Source: Eubacteriaceae bacterium
GTDB taxonomy: Bacteria; Bacillota; Clostridia; Lachnospirales; Lachnospiraceae
Direction: 5' to 3'
NCBI GenBank assembly: GCA_902362455.1
Contig: CABIWJ010000004.1
Coordinates: forward strand, 202,061-266,060
DNA: 64,000 nt
Notes under the pieces: generated by a model
Databases searched by the model: none
What the model saw: only the letters and a program-made list of their open reading frames with translations
Told to the model about the DNA's origin: nothing
Shown here: positions 1-8,459 of the stretch, in pieces
Layout: every line of letters starts with the position of its first letter
Numbering within the stretch: position 1 is the first letter of the stretch
Position numbers and translations under genes: made by a program

Positions 1-1
1 A

Positions 2-394
2 AATAAGATAAGAGAAGTCCTTGCATATATGCCTTATGCAGAAATGATATTTATCTCGGCGCAGACAGGGCAGAGACTTAATAAATTATTTGATTTGATT
101 GATATGGTTATTCAGAACCAGAATTTAAGAATTGCCACAGGCGTACTTAATGAGATTATGGCAGAGGCAGTTGCATTACAGCAGCCACCATCTGATAAAG
201 GTAAGAGATTAAAACTCTACTATATGACACAGGTTGCGGTTAAACCGCCGACATTTGTTATCTTTGTTAATGATAAAGAACTTATGCATTTCTCATATAC
301 AAGATATATTGAGAATAAAGTGCGTGAGGCATTTGGATTTAAGGGAACAGCCTTAAAATTTATTATAAGAGAACGTAAAGATAAAGAGGATTAA
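2..394 (+). CDS. der: GTPase Der (EngA), C-terminal part
   Basis: This is the 3' end of a gene that begins before the window; the frame is open from base 2. The visible 130 residues fit the end of the second GTPase domain (ISAQTGQR, the G5 region) and the KH-like C-terminal domain of Der, a double-GTPase needed for 50S ribosome assembly. The tail ending in RERKDKED is typical of the family. plsY follows after 2 nt, so the two are co-transcribed. The der-plsY-gpsA order is common in Firmicutes and supports the call. No N-terminal motif can be checked here. Confidence 0.93.
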   Translation, partial: NKIREVLAYMPYAEMIFISAQTGQRLNKLFDLIDMVIQNQNLRIATGVLNEIMAEAVALQQPPSDKGKRLKLYYMTQVAVKPPTFVIFVNDKELMHFSYTRYIENKVREAFGFKGTALKFIIRERKDKED

Positions 395-396
395 TT

Positions 397-1059
397 ATGG
401 AACGTATTATTTGTATTGTAATAGGATATATATTTGGATTATTCCAGACAGGATATATTTATGGTAAGTTAAATCATGTTGACATAAGAGATTATGGAAG
501 TGGCAATGCAGGAACAACTAATGCAATGCGTGTGCTTGGTAAAAAAGCTGGAATAATTACATATTTAGGCGATTGTTTAAAAGCCGTTGCAGCAAGCTTA
601 GTTATATATTTCCTGTTTAAGTCACAGCCTTCTGATTATCTGTTTATGTTAAAGATTTATGGTGGACTTGGTGTTGTACTAGGACATAATTTTCCGTTCT
701 ATATGGGATTTAAAGGTGGAAAAGGAATTGCAGCATCATCAGGTGTTATACTTGGTTTAGGAGATATGAAGCTTACACTTATTGCATTATTTACATTTGT
801 TATTGTAACTGTTCTTACTAAATATGTATCAGTAGGTTCGCTTACGATGATGGCAGGTTTCTTTGTTGAATTTATTGTTTTCAACGAACTTAAGATTATT
901 GGTTTCAAAAATAATATGCATTTTATGGGAAATGAAAGAATAGAAGTATATATACTTGTATTTGTAATATCAGCATTGGCATTTATTAAACACAGAGCTA
1001 ATATCCAGAGATTGATTGCTGGTAATGAAAGAAAGATTGGACAGAAGAAAGATTTGTAA
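397..1059 (+). CDS. plsY: Glycerol-3-phosphate acyltransferase PlsY
   Basis: Transfers an acyl group from acyl-phosphate to glycerol-3-phosphate, the first acylation step of membrane phospholipid synthesis. The 220 residues contain several hydrophobic membrane segments. The three family motifs are present: SGNAGTTNAMR near residue 37, GHNFPFYMGFKGGKGIA near residue 98, and a third conserved stretch in the C-terminal half. Length is normal. It lies between der and gpsA; gpsA makes its substrate glycerol-3-phosphate. The stop codon sits inside the first copy of a 22-bp tandem repeat (see separate entry). Confidence 0.96.
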   Translation: MERIICIVIGYIFGLFQTGYIYGKLNHVDIRDYGSGNAGTTNAMRVLGKKAGIITYLGDCLKAVAASLVIYFLFKSQPSDYLFMLKIYGGLGVVLGHNFPFYMGFKGGKGIAASSGVILGLGDMKLTLIALFTFVIVTVLTKYVSVGSLTMMAGFFVEFIVFNELKIIGFKNNMHFMGNERIEVYILVFVISALAFIKHRANIQRLIAGNERKIGQKKDL

Positions 1060-1109
1060 TAAATAAATGAAAAATTTGTAATAAATAAATGAAAAATTTG
1101 TAATAAATT
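1052..1109 (+). repeat. 22-bp tandem repeat overlapping the plsY stop
   Basis: Two exact 22-bp units (1052-1073 and 1074-1095, each starting atttgtaataaata) are followed by a partial third copy from 1096. The first unit includes the last two plsY codons and its TAA, so slippage here leaves the protein unchanged. It is probably a replication-slippage product in AT-rich DNA. Confidence 0.85.
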
Positions 1110-1188
1110 ATTCTGACATAAATTGGCAATATCTGTAATAACAGAAATATGCGTGCATCATATAATGGCACAGAAATGAGGTAAAATT

Positions 1189-2196
1189 ATGGCAAAAGTA
1201 TCTGTATTAGGAGCAGGTGGCTGGGGTATCGGCATCGCCGTATTACTTAATAACAATGGTCATCAGGTTACTATCTGGTCAGCAGTTGACAGAGAAGTAG
1301 AAATGTTAAAAGAGAAAAGAGAGAATACAATAAGTCTCCCTGGTATTGTAATAGATGAGAATATCAAGATTACAAATAATTTGAACGAAGCTATAGATGA
1401 TGAAGATATAATTGTTATGGCAGTTGCTTCATCATTTGTAAGAAGTACATCAGCAAAATTAAAAGGCTTAATTAAAGATGGACAGATTATTGTAAATGTC
1501 GCAAAGGGTATTGAAGAAGAGACTCTTATGACACTTACTGATATAATTAAACAGGAAGTGCCTAATGCAGATGTAGCGGTTCTGTCCGGACCGAGCCATG
1601 CTGAAGAAGTAGGAAGAGGCATACCTACAACCTGCGTTGTCGGTGCAGATACAAAGAAAACGGCAGAGCTTCTTCAGAATGTGTTCTCCTCACCAGTATT
1701 CAGAGTATATACAAGTCCTGATGTATTAGGAATTGAATTAGGCGGTGCTTTAAAGAATGTTATAGCTTTGGCAGCAGGAATTGTTGACGGCTTAGGATAT
1801 GGAGATAATACACAGGCAGCACTTTTAACAAGAGGTATCGCTGAAATCGCACGACTTGGCGTGGCAATGGGAGCAAAACCACTTACACTTTATGGCCTGT
1901 CAGGAATTGGTGACCTTATTGTTACCTGCGGAAGTATGCACAGCAGAAACAGAAGAGCCGGAATACTTATCGGACAGGGATATTCAATGTCAGAGGCAAT
2001 CAAAGAAGTCAATATGGTTGTCGAAGGCGTATATGCCGCTAAATCAGCTAAAAAATTAGCTGCGAAATATAATGTTAAGATGCCTATAATAGATACTGTA
2101 AATATGGTTTTATTCGAAGGAAAAAATGCAAGAGATGCAGTTAATGAGTTAATGGTGAGAGATAAAACGAATGAAAATGTAGATTTAGATTGGTAA
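1189..2196 (+). CDS. gpsA: NAD(P)H-dependent glycerol-3-phosphate dehydrogenase
   Basis: Reduces dihydroxyacetone phosphate to sn-glycerol-3-phosphate, feeding PlsY and phospholipid synthesis in the cytosol. The 335 residues start with a dinucleotide-binding motif GAGGWG. The family signature SGPSHAEEV and the catalytic lysine region (ELGGALKNVIALAAGI) are both clear. Length is normal. The start ATG follows an AGAAATGAGGT ribosome binding site. It lies 129 nt after plsY, so it may have its own promoter in the AT-rich gap. Confidence 0.97.
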   Translation: MAKVSVLGAGGWGIGIAVLLNNNGHQVTIWSAVDREVEMLKEKRENTISLPGIVIDENIKITNNLNEAIDDEDIIVMAVASSFVRSTSAKLKGLIKDGQIIVNVAKGIEEETLMTLTDIIKQEVPNADVAVLSGPSHAEEVGRGIPTTCVVGADTKKTAELLQNVFSSPVFRVYTSPDVLGIELGGALKNVIALAAGIVDGLGYGDNTQAALLTRGIAEIARLGVAMGAKPLTLYGLSGIGDLIVTCGSMHSRNRRAGILIGQGYSMSEAIKEVNMVVEGVYAAKSAKKLAAKYNVKMPIIDTVNMVLFEGKNARDAVNELMVRDKTNENVDLDW

Positions 2197-2217
2197 ACTA
2201 CAGGAATTGGAGGGTGT

Positions 2218-4701
2218 ATGGCTGTTGTAAAGAGATACAATCCAAATAAATTTTATTTTTCAGACCGGCTTACAGAGAAACTAGAGTCGATTTGCGAAAG
2301 CAATCTTACAGTTGTAGAAGCACCAACAGGTTTTGGTAAAACTACTTCTGTCAGAAATTTTCTAAATAATGTAGATGAACCTGTGTTATGGATGACTATC
2401 GAAAATGATGACAGGGAATATTTCTTTGAGGAAATATGTAATCATATACATAATATTGACAGTGTTATAGCAGGAAAGTTAAGGGCTGTTGGTTGTCCGG
2501 AAGACTTAGAGATGTCTAATAAAATAGCAGGTATATTATCTGAACTTGATTTACCAGAGAAATATATAGTTGTATTTGATAATTTTCAGTATATTTCTAA
2601 TACGATAATAGGAAAAACGATTATTAAATTATTAGATGTGTTTGAGGATTCGGTAAGGTTTGTCGTACTTACACAGACTGTTAAATCAACATCGATGATT
2701 GACCTGATTTTCAATAACAGAATTAATTATATCGGTAAGAGTGATTTAGAATTCAACCACGAAGAAATTAAAATGTATTTCAGGGAATGTGGAATTAAAT
2801 TAGATGACAATGAAGTGGATTATCTGTTCAAGTATACAGAAGGTTGGATTAGTGCAATCTATCTGCAAATGTTACATTATCTGTCTAATAATGAATTTGA
2901 ACCGGATGCAGGAATAGATAAGCTTGTATGTAAGGCAATCTGGGATAAGATATCTATAGAAGAACAGGACTTTCTGATTTTAATATCAATTTATGACAGT
3001 TTTTCGCTTAAACAGGCATTATTTATCGGTGGAGATGAATTAACTGCTGACGAAATCAAGAAATTATTAAAATCTAATTCGTTTATAAGGTATGATTCCA
3101 GGGATAGAAAATATTTCACACATTCAATTTTAAGATATTATCTTAAGTCAGAATTTGATAAATTAGATATAATAGTTAAGAAACGTGTTTATGAGAAAGC
3201 TGCAAAATGGTATGAAGAGAATGAGAATTACTATCAGGCTCTTGAATATTATTATAAGATAAGAAAATATGATGATATTTATTATATGAGCATTTCATTA
3301 GAGGATATTGTTCCACACCTTACTAAAGATAATAAGAATATGTTTCTACAGATAGTATCAGGTGTGTCATTAGAGACTAAGGAACAGAATCTAAGAAGAA
3401 GTATTATTTTTTCATTTGCATTATTTATATACAATGAGAAAGATTTCTTTAATAAAGAATGTGAAATAATTACTGAGATGATAGATAATTCTAAGTATTT
3501 AAGACAACGTGAGAAAGACATTTTACATGGCGAAGTTATGTTCATTAATTCTTTTGGTAAATATAATGACCTTAATAAAATGTATGATATGTATGTGAAA
3601 GCATATGAATATATGCAGTCACCATCGTCAATATATTCAGATAAGATAAGTATCATTTTCAAGAACCCATCGGTGCTTGGCTGTTTTCATAGTAAGAGTG
3701 GCGAAGCAGTAAAAGAGTTAGAGAATTTTGAAAAAACAATGATTTATTATTACAAACTTACGGCGGGTAACAGCAAAGGTTTAGAGGCAGTAATGAGAGC
3801 AGAAATATTGTTCAATCAGGGCAATTTTCAAGATGCTGAACTGTTATGCCAGAAGGCATTATATATGGCAGAGACAAGAGGGCAGGTTAGTGTATACATA
3901 TGTACGATGTTTCTGATGGTAAGGATATCAGGTTTTCAGGGTGACTATGATAATATTAAATATAATTTCCAGAGTATCAGAAAGAAGATTGAGAATACCG
4001 GAGAAAATGATAAATCATCTATGGCTGATTTGTGTGAGGGATATATGTATATGCTTATCGGAAAGCCAAGTTCAATACCTAACTGGCTGAAGGATGAGAA
4101 GAGTATAGAAGTAAGATGTCCGATTTTACCCCTTGTAATGGCAAATATTATCTATGCAAGATACTTGATTTCTAATAATGAATATTCTAAATTCTTAGGA
4201 ATAAGCGGACAGATGTTAGGTTCTACAAAGGTATATAATAATATACTCTTTGAAATCTATTTATACATATTTATTGCACATGCTAATTATAAATTAGGTA
4301 ATAAAGTTAAGGCAATCAAGTTCTTAAATGAAGCAGTAGATATAGCTAAGAATGATAAGTTTATTATTCCTTTTGTGGAGAATTATTCTTTGATAGAAGA
4401 TATATATGAAGCCGATGCAAAACATCAGGACAGAATAGATTTTATGAATGATGTAATCGCATGTTACCGTAAATATGACAGAAAGTTCAAAAGTGTCCAG
4501 AATTCATACAGAGAAGATATGGACTATGGACTTACTAACAGAGAACTTCAGATTGCCAGACTTGCAGCTGACAGGTTATCTAATAAGGAGATTGCTGACC
4601 AGCTTTATATCGCAGTTGGTACTGTGAAGAGTAATCTTAAGACTATTTTCAGTAAATTGCAGATTAAATCAAGGTCAGAGCTTAAGAATTTCTTTGATTA
4701 G
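2218..4701 (+). CDS. MalT-like LuxR-family ATPase regulator
   Basis: A large (827 aa) transcription regulator of the STAND/MalT type. The Walker A motif APTGFGKT lies near residue 37 and a Walker B-like strand (YIVVFDNF) near residue 120. The centre is a long helical region that looks like tetratricopeptide repeats. The last 60 residues are a LuxR-type helix-turn-helix (TNRELQIARLAADRLSNKEIA). Such proteins normally bind an inducer through the sensor or repeat domains and oligomerise with ATP. It starts 21 nt after gpsA with an AGGAATTGGAGGG site, so it is probably read through from gpsA. The inducer and targets cannot be told from sequence. Confidence 0.88.
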   Translation: MAVVKRYNPNKFYFSDRLTEKLESICESNLTVVEAPTGFGKTTSVRNFLNNVDEPVLWMTIENDDREYFFEEICNHIHNIDSVIAGKLRAVGCPEDLEMSNKIAGILSELDLPEKYIVVFDNFQYISNTIIGKTIIKLLDVFEDSVRFVVLTQTVKSTSMIDLIFNNRINYIGKSDLEFNHEEIKMYFRECGIKLDDNEVDYLFKYTEGWISAIYLQMLHYLSNNEFEPDAGIDKLVCKAIWDKISIEEQDFLILISIYDSFSLKQALFIGGDELTADEIKKLLKSNSFIRYDSRDRKYFTHSILRYYLKSEFDKLDIIVKKRVYEKAAKWYEENENYYQALEYYYKIRKYDDIYYMSISLEDIVPHLTKDNKNMFLQIVSGVSLETKEQNLRRSIIFSFALFIYNEKDFFNKECEIITEMIDNSKYLRQREKDILHGEVMFINSFGKYNDLNKMYDMYVKAYEYMQSPSSIYSDKISIIFKNPSVLGCFHSKSGEAVKELENFEKTMIYYYKLTAGNSKGLEAVMRAEILFNQGNFQDAELLCQKALYMAETRGQVSVYICTMFLMVRISGFQGDYDNIKYNFQSIRKKIENTGENDKSSMADLCEGYMYMLIGKPSSIPNWLKDEKSIEVRCPILPLVMANIIYARYLISNNEYSKFLGISGQMLGSTKVYNNILFEIYLYIFIAHANYKLGNKVKAIKFLNEAVDIAKNDKFIIPFVENYSLIEDIYEADAKHQDRIDFMNDVIACYRKYDRKFKSVQNSYREDMDYGLTNRELQIARLAADRLSNKEIADQLYIAVGTVKSNLKTIFSKLQIKSRSELKNFFD

Positions 4702-4749
4702 TTTTGTGCTTTTTTCGCTAAAAATACCTCTAAAAGTGGGTGGATATTA

Positions 4750-4777
4750 TTGAAAAAATATTTTATTATTATAATAT
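4750..4777 (+). promoter_or_regulatory. Sigma-A-type promoter for the DUF2442 gene
   Basis: TTGAAA (4750-4755) and TAATAT (4772-4777) are separated by 16 nt and lie about 20 nt before the GGAGG site of the next gene. This suggests the DUF2442 gene is transcribed separately from the LuxR-type regulator. Confidence 0.55.
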
Positions 4778-4798
4778 AAAATTATAGGAGGGATTTTT

Positions 4799-5071
4799 AT
4801 GGCTAAGATTAGAGATGTTGAAGCAAAGTATGGATATCGTCTGTTAATTGAACTGGATAGCGGAAATGTTATATATCTCAATTTGGCAGATAAGGTCGAA
4901 ACTGTCAGATTTTATGATTTAAAAGATGTGAAATTATTTGACGAAGTTGAAACTGATGGCTATTCAATATATTGGGATTACAAAAGAATAGTAATAAGTT
5001 TATCAGAGATTTTTGAGATTACTAGTGTTAGGCATAAAGAAGAGATGGAAAATAAGCAAAATGCCATATGA
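4799..5071 (+). CDS. DUF2442 domain protein
   Basis: A 90-residue protein with the DUF2442 pattern: short beta strands, a central VETDGYSIYW stretch and an ISLSEIFEI end. Family members are often found next to toxin-antitoxin DUF4160 partners, but no partner gene is visible here. It has a strong TAGGAGGG site 8 nt before ATG, its own promoter and a good terminator after it, so it is probably a single-gene transcript. Function is unknown. Confidence 0.75.
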   Translation: MAKIRDVEAKYGYRLLIELDSGNVIYLNLADKVETVRFYDLKDVKLFDEVETDGYSIYWDYKRIVISLSEIFEITSVRHKEEMENKQNAI

Positions 5072-5106
5072 TATATTGGCATATATAGTATAACAGAATA
5101 TATATG

Positions 5107-5138
5107 AAGGTGTCACCAATAGGTGGCACCTTTGTTGT
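5107..5138 (+). terminator. Rho-independent terminator after DUF2442 gene
   Basis: An 11-bp stem (aaggtgtcacc / ggtggcacctt, one G-U pair) with a 4-nt loop is followed by a T-rich tail. Confidence 0.85.
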
Positions 5139-5166
5139 ATTTAGGAAAAAATAAAAAAATAACAAA

Positions 5167-5247
5167 AAAGCTCATATTATAGTAGGAAAATTTATTAATA
5201 CGTGTTAGAATAGGAGATAGTTATTAATTTAACAAACTATGAGCTTT
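5167..5247 (+). promoter_or_regulatory. Inverted repeat in the hydrogenase leader
   Basis: The 10-bp arms aaagctcata (5167-5176) and tatgagcttt (5238-5247) are exact inverted repeats 61 nt apart. The right arm ends 8 nt before the hydrogenase ribosome binding site. It could form a long leader stem or be paired half-sites for a regulator. I cannot place the transcription start. Confidence 0.45.
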
Positions 5248-5269
5248 GATATTAGAAAGGAGTTCTAAT

Positions 5270-6718
5270 ATGGTATCTAATGACGCTACTATTTTAAAAA
5301 TTAAGCATGATTTACTTTATGAGGTTGCGAAACTTGCATATGCCGGTGAACTTGACGATATGAAAGAGGAACTTCCATATAAATTAATTCCGGGACCACA
5401 GGCACATTTCAGATGTTGTATTTATAAGGAAAGAGAAGTAATCAGACAGAGAATAAGACTTGCTGAGGGTAAATGTCCGGGAGAGAAGCACAGTAAGAAT
5501 ATTGTACAGGTTATTAATTCCGCGTGTGAAGGATGTCCGATTTCAAGATATGTTGTAACAGATAATTGTCAGAAATGTATGGCAAAGGCCTGTCAGCAGT
5601 CTTGTCATTTTGGGGCAATATCAATGACAAGGGACAGAGCATATATAGATCCATCTAAATGTAAGGAGTGTGGACAATGTTCAAAGGCATGTCCATATAA
5701 TGCGATTGCAGATCTTATGAGACCTTGTAAGAGAAGCTGTCCTGTTGATGCAATAACTATGGATGAGAATGGCCTGTGTGAAATAGATGAGACAAAATGT
5801 ATCCAGTGTGGTAAATGTATTCACAGTTGTCCATTCGGTGCAATCAGTTCTAAATCATTTATAGTAGATATTATAAATGATATAAGAGCAGGAAAAAGAG
5901 TTGTTGCTATGTTAGCACCTTCTACTGAGGGACAGTTTGGTGATGATATTACGATGGCAAGCTGGAGAACAGCACTTATGAAGATTGGTTTTGCTGATAT
6001 GGTGGAAGTTGGTTTAGGTGCAGATATGACCGCAGCTTCAGAAGCAGAGGAGTGGGCGGCAGCGTTTAAAGAGGGCAAGAAGATGACAACTTCATGCTGT
6101 CCAGCATTTGTTAATCTTATTAAACAACATTTTCCAACATTGTTAGAGAATGTTTCTACTACAGTATCACCTATGTGTGCAGTTTCAAGAATGTTAAAGG
6201 CACAGGATCCAGATGTGGTTACTGTATTTATAGGACCGTGTGTGGCTAAGAAGAGCGAGGCAGCAGATGAAAGTCTCGAGAATAATGCAGATTATGTGCT
6301 TACATTTGGTGAGATAAGAGCGATGTTAAGAGCTAGAGATGTAACGCTTATGCCTGAAGAGAATACATTGCAGGAAGCAAGTGTATTTGGTAAGAGGTTT
6401 GGTAATGGTGGTGGTGTTGCTAATGCTGTTACGGAATGTCTGAAAGAGACAGGTGAAAATGCAGATATAAATGTTATGAAATGTGATGGAACTGCAGAAT
6501 GCAAAAAGGCTTTATTGTTACTTAAAGCAGGCAGACTTCCGGCAGATTTTATAGAAGGAATGGCCTGTGAGGGCGGATGCGTAGGTGGCCCTAGCAGACA
6601 TGCAGATGTACTTAAATCAAAAAAATCCAGAGATAAACTTATTAGTCAGGCAGACGAACGTAATATTCACGATAATTTAAAAAACTATGAAATGAACAGT
6701 TTTTCAATGCATAAATAG
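5270..6718 (+). CDS. [FeFe] hydrogenase, group B-type
   Basis: An iron-only hydrogenase-like protein of 482 residues. The N-terminal half has cysteine-rich ferredoxin motifs (CKECGQCSKACPYNAI and CIQCGKCIHSCPFGAI) for [4Fe-4S] clusters, plus an earlier cysteine group around CQKCMAKACQQSC. The catalytic half carries the four H-cluster cysteine regions: TSCCPAF near residue 275, GPCVAKK near 322 and MACEGGC near 430. The L3 motif reads MACEGGCVGGP, not the GGGQP of group A, which fits group B. I chose ATG 5270 because AAAGGAG sits 7 nt upstream; an in-frame TTG at 5246 has no such site. Its maturases HydEFG are not in the window. The physiological partner is unknown, probably ferredoxin. Confidence 0.85.
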   Translation: MVSNDATILKIKHDLLYEVAKLAYAGELDDMKEELPYKLIPGPQAHFRCCIYKEREVIRQRIRLAEGKCPGEKHSKNIVQVINSACEGCPISRYVVTDNCQKCMAKACQQSCHFGAISMTRDRAYIDPSKCKECGQCSKACPYNAIADLMRPCKRSCPVDAITMDENGLCEIDETKCIQCGKCIHSCPFGAISSKSFIVDIINDIRAGKRVVAMLAPSTEGQFGDDITMASWRTALMKIGFADMVEVGLGADMTAASEAEEWAAAFKEGKKMTTSCCPAFVNLIKQHFPTLLENVSTTVSPMCAVSRMLKAQDPDVVTVFIGPCVAKKSEAADESLENNADYVLTFGEIRAMLRARDVTLMPEENTLQEASVFGKRFGNGGGVANAVTECLKETGENADINVMKCDGTAECKKALLLLKAGRLPADFIEGMACEGGCVGGPSRHADVLKSKKSRDKLISQADERNIHDNLKNYEMNSFSMHK

Positions 6719-6817
6719 ATATAGCCTAAAGGAATTTTTAATATCCTAAAATGAAAATTAAACATAAATCAATACCCTCTTGCATATATTGTATAAGCAT
6801 AGCAAGGGGGTATTTCT

Positions 6818-8299
6818 ATGGAGAAATCGAATTTATATGATGTATATAAAGATATTAATAAGAGAACAAATGGAGAAATCTATCTTGCAGTAGTCGGACC
6901 TGTAAGAACCGGAAAATCAACATTTATTAAAAGATTTATGGACCTGATGGTAATTCCGGAGATTAAAGATGAGAATATCAGGGAAAGAACCAAAGATGAA
7001 CTTCCACAGAGTGCAACGGGAACGACCATAATGACTACAGAGCCTAAATTCATTCCTAAAGAAGCTGCCAAAATTGAGATATCTCCTGAAATGACAGTGA
7101 AAATAAGACTGATTGACTGTGTAGGATATATGACAAAGGGTGCAACCGGTCATATTGAGAATAATGTGGAGAGAATGGTCAAAACACCTTGGTTTGACTA
7201 TGATATACCATTTACAAAGGCAGCGGAGATTGGAACTAAGAAAGTAATTAATGAACATTCTACAATAGGTATTGTAATTACGACAGATGGTTCGATCGGT
7301 GAGATTCCGAGAGAGAACTATGTAGAGCCTGAGGAAAGAACTATTAACCAGCTTAAAAGCCTAGGAAAGCCATTTGTAGTCCTGCTTAATTCAGAAAAAC
7401 CATATGCTAAGGAGACAATTAGTCTTGCTGAGGATATAGCTTCAAGAAATCAGGTATCGGTAATTCCTATAAATTGTGCACAGCTAAAGAAAGATGAGAT
7501 AAATAAAATATTAGAAATGGTTCTGTACGAATTTCCTATTTCAACGATAAGCTTCAGAATTCCTAAATGGGTGGAAATGTTAGATGATGAACATTATTTT
7601 AAGAAAAGTATAATTGATACTGTAAAAGAATTTATCTCTAATATGAGAAGTGTAAAAGACACATTCAGGCTTAAGGATATAACTTCAGAATATATTAAAC
7701 ATTCTAAGATTGATAAGAAAGATTTATCGACAGGAAATATTGATGTTAATCTTGAAATGGAAGATAAACATTATTATACGGTTCTTAGTGATCTGACAGG
7801 AATGGAGATTGATAATGAATATAATCTTATCAATGCCTTAAAGGATTATTCAAGCCTTAAGAATGAATATGATAAGTTTTCAAATGCGATGGCAGACGTT
7901 AATTTCAGAGGGTATGGTGTCGTTACACCGTCTAAGGAAGAAATAGTATTAGGTGAGCCTGAGATAATTAAGAATGGAAGTAAATACGGAATCAAGATAA
8001 AGGCAGAAGCACCATCAATTCATATGATAAAAACACAAGTGCTTACAGAAATTGCACCAATTGTCGGTAATGAGGCTCAGGCAAAAGATCTCATTGATTA
8101 CATAAAATCTAATGGTGAAGAGAATGAAAATGGAATATTTGAAACTAATATATTTGGCAAATCTATCGAACAGATTGTAGAAGAGGGTATTCGTAATAAA
8201 TTAGAGAAGCTTTCAGATGAAACTCAGAATAAACTAAAAGATACATTAGAAAAGATTACAAATGAAAGCAATGGCGGGGTTATATGTATAATTATATGA
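6818..8299 (+). CDS. spoIVA: Stage IV sporulation protein A
   Basis: SpoIVA is the ATPase that polymerises on the outer forespore membrane as the basement layer of the spore coat. The 493-residue length is the family norm. The N-terminus has Walker A GPVRTGKST near residue 25, and the protein ends in GGVICIII, matching the conserved hydrophobic tail used for spore localisation. AAGGGGG precedes ATG. Its presence says the organism, or a recent ancestor, can form endospores. A mother-cell (sigma E) promoter is expected upstream but I could not identify one with confidence. Confidence 0.97.
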   Translation: MEKSNLYDVYKDINKRTNGEIYLAVVGPVRTGKSTFIKRFMDLMVIPEIKDENIRERTKDELPQSATGTTIMTTEPKFIPKEAAKIEISPEMTVKIRLIDCVGYMTKGATGHIENNVERMVKTPWFDYDIPFTKAAEIGTKKVINEHSTIGIVITTDGSIGEIPRENYVEPEERTINQLKSLGKPFVVLLNSEKPYAKETISLAEDIASRNQVSVIPINCAQLKKDEINKILEMVLYEFPISTISFRIPKWVEMLDDEHYFKKSIIDTVKEFISNMRSVKDTFRLKDITSEYIKHSKIDKKDLSTGNIDVNLEMEDKHYYTVLSDLTGMEIDNEYNLINALKDYSSLKNEYDKFSNAMADVNFRGYGVVTPSKEEIVLGEPEIIKNGSKYGIKIKAEAPSIHMIKTQVLTEIAPIVGNEAQAKDLIDYIKSNGEENENGIFETNIFGKSIEQIVEEGIRNKLEKLSDETQNKLKDTLEKITNESNGGVICIII

Positions 8300-8373
8300 T
8301 ATATAAATATAGAGTATAGGTTTATAAAAAAATAGCATTTTATTTAACTATTTTTCATAAAATATACTTTTTC

Positions 8374-8402
8374 TTGCAAATGTAAAAACTTCATAGTATA
8401 CT
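8374..8402 (+). promoter_or_regulatory. Sigma-A promoter for the NCS2 permease
   Basis: TTGCAA (8374-8379) and TATACT (8397-8402) have a 17-nt spacer. The predicted start is about 8409, immediately before a hairpin (8411-8431; accgctt / aagcggt) followed by TTTT. The leader is therefore about 50 nt and begins with a terminator-like hairpin. Confidence 0.7.
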
Positions 8403-8459
8403 CATTGTAGACCGCTTTTTAAGGAAGCGGTTTTACAATTTAAAAAGGAGGAAGTTTGA

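Noticed and set aside
6719..6817. Sigma E promoter for spoIVA
   Set aside because: A GCATATATT-like -10 is present, but no well-spaced -35 could be matched with confidence.
8300..8459. Purine riboswitch before the NCS2 permease
   Set aside because: The promoter places the transcription start near 8409, leaving about 50 nt, and the conserved purine-aptamer core is absent.
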